Below, one piece after another: positions 1 through 9,411 of a stretch of 64,000 nucleotides of DNA. Where the stretch lies: the NCBI RefSeq assembly GCF_000150955.2, contig NC_011669.1:1184993-1248992 (forward strand). The letters are read 5' to 3'. Source of the stretch: Phaeodactylum tricornutum CCAP 1055/1 (taxonomy: Eukaryota > Bacillariophyta > Bacillariophyceae > Surirellales > Neidiaceae). Made by a program: the position numbers and the translations under genes. Positions within the stretch are counted from its first letter, which is position 1, and each line of letters begins with the position of its first letter. A model generated the notes under the pieces. That model was not told the DNA's origin. It ran no database searches and was given only the letters and a program-made list of their open reading frames with translations.

Positions 1-1405
1 GAAGCACCGGCGGTGTTGACTTATTCGTCGGTAGTGTCTAGAGAAAGTGTACGGATTGCATTTATGGCGGCGGCGGATGCGCAGAATGCTTATCTAAACG
101 CGGATTGTCGGGAAAGTGTCGGGAAAGTGTGTACACCATTGCGGGTCCGGAGTTTGGTGCAGCTAGACAGGGGCTTCGAGTGTTAATTGTTCGAGCATTA
201 TATGGTTTAAAGAGTTCCGGTTTCGACCCTGCGTGGCGGATCCTGACGTTTGGTTGCGTCCCGCTGTCAAAGGTAATGGGGACAAATACTATGAATATGT
301 ACTCATTTATGTTGATGACATTTTGGCAGTTTCAGAGAAGCCGGATCGGATTATGGAAACGTTATCAGGTCTCTATAAGTTTAAAGAAGATCCGAAGACC
401 CGGAAGAAGTATGGTCCTCCCAATCATTATTTGGGTGCTAACGTTGGAAAGTATAAATTGCCAGGAGCTACCAAAGAGCATTGGTATATGAGTTCGGACG
501 ACTACGGGAAAGCTGCGGTAACTAATGTTGAAAATGAGCTTTTCAAAGTTGGGCAGAGGTTTACCACGCGGTCGGGACACACCGTTATGTCGCAATCATA
601 CCATCCGGAATTGGATGTATCACCAGTGTTGGGAGCGGAGAAGGCTAATTATTACCAAAATCTGATTGGAATCTTGCGATGGGCAGTTGAATTGGGGCGG
701 ATTGATATCTTTGCGCAAGTGTCGATGCTGTCGCAATATCTCGCTCAGCCCAGGGAGGGACATTTGGATCAAGTGTTCCACATATTTGGATATCTGAAGG
801 TACATGGTCGATCTAAAGTTGTTTTTGACGATACATTTATTTTGTGGAAAGACAAGTTTACTCAGTGTGATTGGCAGGATTTCTATCCCAACGCGAAAGA
901 ACCGATTCCAGGTAATATGCCGGAGCCTCGTGGAAAGGAAGTTCAGTTGAATGCTTTTGTTGATGCTGATCATGCGGGTGACCAGGTGACGCGTCGTTCG
1001 AGAATGGGTGTTTTGATATTTGTGAACAAGGCACCGGTGATATGGTTTTCGAAGCGACAGAACACTGTGGAAACGTCTATGTTTGGTTCGGAATTTGTTG
1101 CGATGAAGATTGCAACGGAGCTATTGATTGGTTTGCGGTACAAACTTCGAATGATGGATTTGCCTCTGGATGGACCGGCAAATGTTTTCGGGGACAATTA
1201 ATCAGTAGTTACCAATGCGTCGCGATCGGAGTCGGTTTTGAGAAAGAAACATGTTAGCATTTGCTATCATCGGGTGAGAGAAGCGTGTGCGGCCGACATC
1301 ATTCGGATTGCTCATGAGAGTACCAAGACAAACTTAGCGGATTTGCTAACGAAGAATTTGGATGGTCATGGGATTCAAGAACTAGTTTCGAGGATCTTGT
1401 ATTGA
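1..1405 (+). mobile_element. Ty1/copia-like retrotransposon fossil, 3' coding part
   Basis: The plus strand encodes the end of a copia-type polyprotein. A reverse transcriptase motif (YVDDIL) lies near 310-330. An RNase H region follows at about 950-1200, with VDADHAG, a SKRQ motif and a TSMFGSE motif, and a terminal stretch resembling LADLLTK near 1330. The 5' part lies outside the window. The family is Ty1/copia, probably one of the diatom CoDi groups (inference from phylum and sequence style). The copy is broken, with a few breaks in what is visible. Age cannot be judged from one copy. Confidence 0.85.
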
Positions 1406-2175
1406 CTTTATTTGGGTCCTTTGCTTTGGAAGAAGCATCGTACCTCCCACCATGCGGAATTGCATTACAAGAGTGGGTTTCTGTGAGCGTTGTTACAACG
1501 TGGATATGATTTTTATATTTGTTTTTAAAGACGGTTGTCGATTTGGTTGTGATCCCAGGAGCTGGACGGATTGTTTGGTCACCTTATCATTCTGAGTTAC
1601 GAATTATAATGTGAGGGGACTGAGCAAATCCAGTGGCAGTGGATCTGGTGATGTGACATAGGTAATATGTCACAACCCCTATAATTTAACCTTGTGTTGC
1701 GTATCATCACGTCCTGTATGGAATGTACTGTAAATATGGACCTACGTATCCACTACGGTGAGATTAACAGACCTACTAAGCACATACCTAGGTGGCGGAA
1801 CCAGATGGCTAACTTTGTCTCCAGATTCTGCGTGTAAATTTTCACTTATGGTCGCTTTTTTCTTTTTACGCGACGGAGGGATTTTGGACGGTTTACAGTA
1901 ACTGAACCAACCATTAGCCGCTTCCTCGTTTTCGACCCATAACAACAGCTAGGCTTGTAAGTCACGTTTTATTTTACGTTATAGGGACCAAAAAATTCTT
2001 TCTCATGGAGAGCTATGGAGTAGATACGCGAGAGGACGTGCCCTTTAGCTAAAAGCTAGAAGAAAGGAAAATCTCCGGTTTCGCGTATGAGTGCAATATG
2101 AGGTAGAGTATGTAGAATAAAGATATAATAGGTTCCTTGCGAAGAATAGATACTGCTAGATTTTTACCGTGCAGA
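1406..2175. other. Non-coding 3' flank of the copia fossil, probable LTR remnant
   Basis: No gene is visible. The stretch lies between the end of the retroelement coding region and the stop of the TrhO-RluA gene. An inverted repeat at 1652-1674 (TGTGACATA against TATGTCACA) begins with TG and is a reasonable place for the LTR edge. The far LTR edge was not identified. Confidence 0.4.
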
Positions 2176-5130
2176 CTAACCTTCTAACCAGACTACCGCA
2201 GATATTGCTTTTTCGGTAGCCCAGCTTGGCCCGTCAACTTCGAATGATAAAGATGGCAAAGGAACAATTTGCTTGGCACACTTCTTTCTTTGTGGAAAGT
2301 TCACTGTATACTTAAGGGCATGTAGATCAATCGAGTGTCCGCTATGAAGGAGTTGCGACGGCGTGAACGATTCCATGATGCCAACCCTCCCTTCACAACA
2401 ACGGCAAGCCGCCCTTGCTGCATAGGTGTCGCGAGCATTCACTGTCAGCGATATTTCGGACTCATGCAAAAGCGATGGGGATGCTCCTTCGTTCCTTTCG
2501 ACTTCTCCTGCCCTCATAAGGAGCTCAATAGCTCGATCGTTCATCTGTGAAGCCTCAGACTGCAGTCCACCATACTGAGTATCGTTGACAATCGGATATC
2601 CAAGCATCTGCAAATGAACCCTTAGTTGATGATTTCTCCCAGTGATAGGCTGGCAAGCAATGACCGAGACATTTTCTGCCTGATTAAAGTCCACTAGCTT
2701 GAACACGCTCTTTGAAGGTTTCCCAGCGGAGTCCACAATTCGCACTCCGTTGGCGGGATCCAGCGTATGTACCGCTGCATCTACTTCAACAACGCCATGT
2801 TTCTGTCTCCAAGATACGCAGCTGCTAGAGACGGGCGCAGGGAAACAGTGCATTTCACTATTTGTTGATGGAAATTTTCCATGTACCCTCGCAACGTAGA
2901 GTTTGTCGACGGTTCCTTCGGAAAGACACCTATGAAATATACGAGCAACAGCAGAGCTTTTACAGCAAAGAGTCAACCCGCTTGTCACTCGATCGGTTCG
3001 GTGTACAGGCTTTAGCGAGCCGCATTGAAGCCCAACTTGAGCCTCTACCATTATCGTCAAGGAATTCGATAAAAATGGGCCGGCTGGGTGTACGGGGACG
3101 GAGGATGGCTTATTGCACACATAAACTGCAGCGTCGGAGTCGGCATTCAATCCGTATTCTGCGGCCACAAGTGCATGTAACTGAATCTTTGTTACAATGA
3201 TTTTTTCGGGGACGATTACAGGGGCTTCATGCCAGTGAATCACTCTGCTCACAATGTCGGATGGTTTGAGCTGTAGTTCTACACATTCTAGCAGCGACAC
3301 AGCGCGGTCATTCAATCGTAGCAGACCATGCTCTAGTATTTTTTCAAGAGCACCTGGCTTGGATAGTCCAGGGAATTCGTTTGTGACCATATCGACGATT
3401 GAATGTCCGCACCACTTCGCTTTAACAAAACAATTCAAAATTCTTGTGAAGTTTGGCGGGGCCCTGATTCCCGTGTCAGGATCTCTAAAGGCAGATGATG
3501 GGAGCCGCAGCTCTGAATTGATCTGTAAAATCTGACGTGCCTTCTTCTTTGGGTGTACCGTCTTGGAAAGGACAACTGTCGCTACAGCATTTTCCCATAC
3601 TTCATATTTTAGCTGAACGGTAGCCCTTTGATCACGTATCTCTTTCCTTTTCAGTCCGTGAAACCCCCAGCAATCACCAGAGCAGTCCCAGGTACTACAG
3701 TTACGACACTTGGGTCGACAGGGTGCATTTTCCACATCATTGATGTCTTCACCGAGCCCCATTATGTGTTCATCGATACGAGCAATCTGTTTCAGCAATG
3801 TTTTACGCTTTTGACGAAAACGCCGTCCAATTGAAATGCCCTCAAAATGACTAAGAAGCTCGCTGCGCTGTTCATTCAGTTTCTTCTTATCAAAGTATCG
3901 AAGATCTGTAAAATAACAGGTTTTCAAATGCAAATGGTTGACACAGTGATATTCCAATATGTCGTCTTGGCAATTCTGACAGACCAAACACGGTTCCCGA
4001 CAAACTGTGCAAACGCAGTGAGGATCAAAACAATCGTAGGATCGGGAGCAGTTCACGCACTTTCCTATAGTGTCGCTCAATGCTTGGTCATCATAACTTG
4101 CACGCTCCACCTCTGTTTGTTGGTCTTTTCCCAGCTTTATCTCTTCCCCTGAAGCAGCTTGTCGACCGTCAAAAACAAAATTTTTTCCTTTCCAAATATC
4201 ATTGGCGGCACCTCCAAACTCCTCGAGATATTTATGAATACCTCCCTGTAAATGTTGGACAGATTTTACGGAAGGAATTTCCTTTCTTATGTACGCGGAG
4301 GCCTAAGGCGACGTCACCAATTTGCTATCAGCATCGGGTTTTGCTAAATGTAAATTCAGACAAGCACTATTTGCAAGAATGTTGCAGCGTACCTTTTCAC
4401 ACCGAATCCCTCCCGTACAATACATCAGAATCTTCTTGTCGCGAAGTATAGTCCCATGCTCTTTTACCCATCTTGGAAACTGACTAAATGTCGTGGTTTT
4501 AGGGTCAATTGCGTTTTCGAAACGACCAATCTGGTACTCTTTTGTGTTTCGGCAATCAATTATCACCGTATCGCGGACAGAAGAGTTCAACACTTCTTCT
4601 TTCCACTCCTTGGGATTTAAGTATCCTTTACCGGTCTCGTCGAGAGAAATTGAGGACAGGATGCCGCCAGTTCCAATCAATTCGGTGACCAGCTTAATGT
4701 TTAAGTCGGGAAATAAGGGCTTCTGCTCGGTATATTGAGACCATTTGAAGTCTTTCGGGCAGTCCATCTGCAGTTCTGGCTCACTGATGCGTCTAAAAAA
4801 GGACTTGCTTTCTGACCAGAAGGATGTCACAGCATTGTAAAGAACGGAATGCAGGGAACTGACCTTGTCTCTGGAACCAAGAAGCGCATACGTAAACGCT
4901 CTCACATTGTCATGTAAACCAGCCAGCGTCCCATTGATCCCTTCTCGTTTCGAGTATCCTATTAGGATCCTACCTTTGAGATCCAAAGCTCGACACAGCT
5001 TCTCAAGGATGCAACGATAAATTTTTGTGATCTCTCTGTCTGCTGACAGGGGGTGGTATTTGTAGAAGAGAATAACATGCTGACTACTTGACAAGGTTGT
5101 TTCTTTCGCTGATGCTCCCTCTCCCATCAT
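2176..5130 (-). CDS. TrhO-like rhodanese fused to an RluA-family pseudouridine synthase
   Basis: Two exons: 5130-4393 and 4302-2176. The 90-nt intron is phase 0 with GTACGC..TTAG ends; the product is about 954 aa. Residues 1-300 match the TrhO/TSTD2 family (tRNA U34 hydroxylation in bacteria): an N-terminal ferredoxin-like part with EGINGT-type motif, then a rhodanese loop CTGGIRCEK split from ASAYI exactly at the intron, catalytic Cys near 238. A Cys-rich zinc-binding tail follows (C-x2-C pairs, about 325-360). The C-terminal half is an RluA-type pseudouridine synthase: HRTDR with the catalytic Asp kept near 680 (HRLDR is usual) and a GRNHQLRVHL motif. The middle (about 360-560) has a further Cys cluster. 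Function is likely tRNA or rRNA modification; the substrate is unknown. The coordinates span both exons. Confidence 0.85.
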
Positions 5131-5769
5131 TTTGTTGATTACAGCAGAAGTAACGTTTAACCTTTCAGACGGCCCTGGTGCAGCAAATGCCCGTATCTAC
5201 TGGTTTTCTCTTCGGTTCAGGGTTGCAAACACTTTACTCTCATCCGTACATTTTCATGGTTATCTTCTTGACTGTAAGCGACCATGGTACTTTTCGTGTT
5301 TCTGGTTGCTCTCATAGATTTTCGTCTGTTCGCCAGCACAATCCTTGCAGCATTTTTCAAGTAGGCTCTACTCACAGTTAAAAATAAGTTACAGTTAATA
5401 AAAATTGACTTGTGTCTCCAGCTTCTAGCCTTGACATGTAAATTCTCGCTTCTTGCTCACAATTTAGACAATGATTTCGTTTCTTTCAAAAGGCGGAGTC
5501 GCAGATTGAAAGAGAAGTTCTCTTGGTTGCAGTCGTAGGACAATCAGACACTCTGATGATTTGCTCTCCAGCAATTTTGGATTTTACCCGAATTGATTGG
5601 TGTGCGAACCGATCAAATGGTTTGCTGACGACGATAGATGATCTCGTTTCTTCATGCTCTTTGGTATAGAACTTAACCAAACTAAGACTATAGACAATAA
5701 AAATTTTAGCTACAGATTTGTTCACGATCAACGTTCGAATAGGCAATCTGGTGAAAAAATATATATTCT
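5131..5769. other. Intergenic, nothing recognised
   Basis: AT-rich stretch upstream of the TrhO-RluA start and downstream of the uS17m stop. The open frames here are short shadows without domain signals. It should hold the TrhO-RluA promoter and the uS17m 3' end. Confidence 0.5.
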
Positions 5770-6279
5770 CTAAATCTGTCCCTTTGGCCGGATGATTTCT
5801 CGAAGCATAAAGTGCTTGTGCTTCGAAAGCCTGTGGCATGGGGTAATCATGACCAAGTCGCCTATATTCGCAACTTCTTTTTCATCGTGTGCCATAAACT
5901 TCCGAGTGTACGTCATCTTTTTCCTGATCTTTGGAACCAAACGATACCGTTTGACAGCCACATTGATTGTTTTGTTCATTTTGTCCGACACAACAGTTCC
6001 CAAAAGAGCACCGCGCGGAAACTTGCGTGGCGGAGAATGGATCAAACCCCAGCCAGGAATTGTTGAAGTATCGGCCAGTTCTTCGTTGGACATCTTCGAA
6101 AAGTCTTCGTCAAACGGGGTCAATGGAGCGCTCGAAAATGGGCGATGGCAGATGGCCAGGGATTTTTGAGCGGTAGCGGTAACAGTCAAAGCTGCACGGA
6201 CTGTTACATTCGAGAGCGTAGCAAACTTAGACAGGGATGTACGCTGCAAGAAGCTACAAAGAGTCTGAATGGATGCCAT
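5770..6279 (-). CDS. Mitochondrial ribosomal protein uS17 (S17)
   Basis: A 169-aa single-exon protein. The last 80 residues are a clear uS17 fold: GTVVSDKMNKTINV, then a MAHDEKE motif, IGDLV and the closing SKHKHFMLREI segment; uS17 binds the 5' domain of small-subunit rRNA. About 85 residues rich in Ser, Thr, Ala and Arg precede it, which fits an organelle presequence. Diatom plastid genomes carry their own rps17, so the mitochondrial form is the better reading (established knowledge plus inference). The ATG at 6279 is the first in frame. Confidence 0.85.
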   Translation of the reverse strand: MASIQTLCSFLQRTSLSKFATLSNVTVRAALTVTATAQKSLAICHRPFSSAPLTPFDEDFSKMSNEELADTSTIPGWGLIHSPPRKFPRGALLGTVVSDKMNKTINVAVKRYRLVPKIRKKMTYTRKFMAHDEKEVANIGDLVMITPCHRLSKHKHFMLREIIRPKGQI

Positions 6280-6834
6280 TTGAAAAGTATCACAGGCGCT
6301 GAAAATTAGCAGTGATATGCCGCAATGAGTAGAAATTAGAAAATCGGTGACTTTCTGGGCAGTTGCTTCGAGAAGATCCCGGAGTGTTCCAGGGTTGCTG
6401 CGTGTGTGTTCTTTGCTGAAATCGGGCCGGCAAATCAGTCAAGTTGCCTTGCTTTTACGTCCTTGCCTGGCTTCCATTAATGAGTTTCCTTTGATTACGC
6501 GACAAAGGGCGTCGTTCTGATGCGGAGCGGTGTCGCAATGTGTTGACTCTTTTCTGATAGTGAGGCTCCGTCGGTCGACCCGGCACAGTCCCATATCGTC
6601 AAATTAGATCGTGTTGATGATGTCATATACGTCATCATCCGCTGTGTTTGGTATGTCTAAAAGACCAGTAGGTCCGAATAAAGGACAGACGGGGGCCGCT
6701 TATCGCATTACTAAAAATTGCTGGGCAGCCAAAAACTGGGGCCTCTTACAGTCAACCTGAATTGCTGCGCCTCTTCATCATCTCGCCTTTACTCGCTTCT
6801 GGTAGAGTTGTTGGATTGACAAAGACGATACATC
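6280..6834. promoter_or_regulatory. Divergent promoter region between uS17m and RPS3A
   Basis: A 555-bp stretch between two ribosomal protein genes that point away from each other. It holds an imperfect palindrome at 6616-6639 (GATGATG..CATCATC around an ACGTCA box) and an ACAGTCAAC element at 6748-6756, 79 bp before the RPS3A ATG. No TATA box was obvious. Confidence 0.45.
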
Positions 6835-7829
6835 ATGGCCGTTGTAAGTCCATCAGATGCTTGAACCTGTGTACGGAGATGAAGAGTTTCTACGGAGAAG
6901 ACGGAGAATAGTAAAGAGAATAAATATGACTGGTAACGGGACAAAATGAGAATGGTTCCTGTCCGCTTAGTCGCTGATGAGCGCAGCGGAAGTAATTTGT
7001 GTTCATACACAAATTGTGGTTTTCTAATGTTTTACTCTTCTTTCGTGAACAGGGAAAGAACAAGCGATTGACAAAAAGCAAAAAGGGTAGCCGCAAAAAG
7101 GCGGTTGACCCCTTTTTGAAAAAAGAATGGTACAAGTTTGTTGCGCCGTCTCTCTTCGCCACCAAGGATGCTGGACGTACTCTAATTACCAAGACGCAGG
7201 GTACTAAAATTGCCTCCGAGGGCTTGAAGGGACGTGTTATTGAAATGAGCCTTGCTGACCTGAACAAGAACGAGGCTTTGGCCTACCGAAAGATCAAGCT
7301 TTGTGTTGAGGATGTGCAGGGATACAATTGCCTTACCAATTTTCATGGCATGGACATGACCCGTGATAAGCTCTGTAGTCTTATCCGAAAGAAGCAGTCT
7401 ATCATTGAAGGCAGCGTTGATTGCCGAACGACCGATGGATACACTGTCCGTATGTTCTGCATTGCCTTTACTCGCCCGCAGGAAAACCAAATCAAGAATA
7501 CATGCTACGCGAAGTCCGCCCAAATCCGTGCCATCCGTGCCAAGATGGTTTCTGTCATGAGTGAGCTCGGAACGAAGGGAGATCTCAAATCTCTCGTCAA
7601 GGAGCTCATTTCTGCTCCCATTGGCGATCAAATCGCACGAACAGCTACTTCTATCTTTCCCATCAAGGATTGTTACATCCGTAAGGTGAAAGTGCTTAAG
7701 AAGCCCAAGTTCGATGTCACTGAACTCATGGAATGGCACAGTGCTGATGAAAAGACAGCAGGCGATGTCGGTACTCCGGTCGCGCCGGTTGAGGAGACTG
7801 GTCTTGCCGGAAGTGGTGGCCGCTTGTAA
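6835..7829 (+). CDS. RPS3A: 40S ribosomal protein S3A (eS1)
   Basis: Two exons: 6835-6843, encoding only Met-Ala-Val, and 7053-7829; 261 aa. The intron 6844-7052 (209 nt, GTAAGT..ACAG) sits directly after codon 3. The joined N-terminus reads MAVGKNKRLTKSKKG, the eS1 signature, and the rest (VDPFLKKEWY, GRVIEMSLADL, RKVKVLKKPKFD) matches the family along its whole length. eS1 is a structural component of the cytosolic small subunit near the mRNA exit. An intron just after the start codon is common in ribosomal protein genes and may carry regulatory sequence. The frame stays open into the intron upstream of exon 2, so an intronless reading would give a wrong N-terminus. Confidence 0.96.
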
Positions 7830-8173
7830 GAGCTTACAATAATATGAAATAAATTTGAACTGTGGCAAACCTCAAACTTTTTATCTGTTGACTTCTTCAT
7901 CCCGAAAAATCACTTTGAATTGTTTTTGAATTGAGCTAATGTATCTGTAAGCAGATTTGATTGCATATGCAAAAGGCAACGGCAGCAGCAGATTGATGCT
8001 GTAGGTTTCAATTGACTGTCCATTGGAAAGCAGTGGTAACTTGCGGGGGCACTCCAGAGATTTACCTTTGCAGATGGTGATTGTTCCTTTGTAAACACTA
8101 TTAGATAGCCTCCCCCCTGCTACAGCGTATCAATGATCAATTGACATTTGAAGCTCTAATCAGCTTACAATTT
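7830..8173. other. Convergent 3' region, RPS3A / RsfS
   Basis: Holds the 3' ends of two genes that face each other. An AATAAT/AAATAAAT stretch at 7838-7855 is a possible polyadenylation signal for RPS3A. No gene is visible. Confidence 0.4.
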
Positions 8174-9193
8174 CTATCGTTTTCGTGTTTTTCTTGTCCG
8201 CTTCTTTGGAACAAGCGGCTTATTGGGCGACACCCATCGATTTTTCTGTAGTTCTCGGAGTCTAGTATCCCAGTCGAAGACAGTCCTCTCGTAGCCTTCC
8301 GGCACAGGGTTTTCAGCTACATATTTGTCAACCTCATCCTCGTCCGCTATGTTGAGATCGTACAAACGATCTCGACCAGTCCACAAAGCCTCTAATTTAA
8401 GTGCTCGACGCATTCTTTCGTCCTGTAGGTGAACGATATAGTTGTGGCAGTCAACGACGACCCACCCTTCGTTGGGATCGTCCGAGCATTCGGCTCCGAG
8501 TTGCGCTCCTACGACACCACGCTCTTGCAGCTTGCGCCGACGCAACTGGCGAACAAGGGCATCGGCGAGTTTGCGCAATTGGACAGTACTTGTTCCGGTG
8601 ACGATGATCATTCCAATAACAGCACCGCCAAATCGTTTTTTCTTAGGATCGTCTAGAACGACGATAATATCTCGACCACCTAGTGCTTTCAAACACGCAG
8701 CAATTTCATCCTTTGTGAACAGAGTGAATTCTTTGACAGCTATATCCGACGCTTGCTGAATCTTCAAAGCTGCTTCCGATGGCTTGACCATATCGAATCC
8801 GTCATCGCCAAGAACAGACCTTCGGGTTTGCAACCAATCAACAGTCTCTTCACCCTTTGCTCCAGTGCCATCAGAAGCGTGATGTTCTTGTTTCGATCGT
8901 GCCTCTTCCTCGTCTAGCTTTTGCAGAGCTACTTCCAACCGACGAAGAGCCTCTTCTTCATCAACATCTTCATCGTCTTGCTCCATCCGTGGCGTCACGT
9001 ACAGATGGGATTGACCCTTGTCTCCTGATAGGGGTTGTTCAGGTGGAATCCATTCGTCGAATTTGGAATCGTTTCTTTGATTTCCAGTCGAAAAGAAGCT
9101 GTTCCGTATGTACCACTGAGAAACACGTTGCGATGCAATACTTGTCTTCAAGATTTTTGGCCCATTGGCAGTAAAAACCCGTCGGGTTGCCAT
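8174..9193 (-). CDS. RsfS/Iojap-family ribosome silencing factor, probably organellar
   Basis: A 339-aa single-exon protein from the ATG at 9193; an in-frame TTG five codons upstream is not needed. Residues 150-310 form the RsfS/Iojap domain: DIIVVLDD, RKLADALVRQLRRRK, WVVVDCHNYIVHLQDE and LEALW. RsfS binds uL14 and keeps ribosomal subunits apart; the human mitochondrial homologue is MALSU1. The N-terminus (MATRRVFTANGPK, Arg- and Ser-rich, few acids) looks like an organelle presequence. A charged linker with acidic runs (about 65-115) separates it from the domain, and the C-terminus ends in a basic KKRTRKTRKR tail. Mitochondrion against plastid cannot be settled from the sequence. Confidence 0.85.
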   Translation of the reverse strand: MATRRVFTANGPKILKTSIASQRVSQWYIRNSFFSTGNQRNDSKFDEWIPPEQPLSGDKGQSHLYVTPRMEQDDEDVDEEEALRRLEVALQKLDEEEARSKQEHHASDGTGAKGEETVDWLQTRRSVLGDDGFDMVKPSEAALKIQQASDIAVKEFTLFTKDEIAACLKALGGRDIIVVLDDPKKKRFGGAVIGMIIVTGTSTVQLRKLADALVRQLRRRKLQERGVVGAQLGAECSDDPNEGWVVVDCHNYIVHLQDERMRRALKLEALWTGRDRLYDLNIADEDEVDKYVAENPVPEGYERTVFDWDTRLRELQKNRWVSPNKPLVPKKRTRKTRKR

Positions 9194-9411
9194 GGCTTCC
9201 AGCCCCAAGTGAGGTCGTGTGGCGTTTTGTTTCGCCTTGACAAGTCTCTTAACTTTTGGGGTAACTGTAAATTCTCGGGTTTCTTGACTCCAAAGTTCTC
9301 CGATAGAATTCAGAATCCAGCACCGTAGAGCATATCCCTCATAGCGATTCGAAAAAGTCTATAAAATAGCGTACGACGACGGACGCTTGCACAGCTCCCA
9401 ACTCCCGTATA

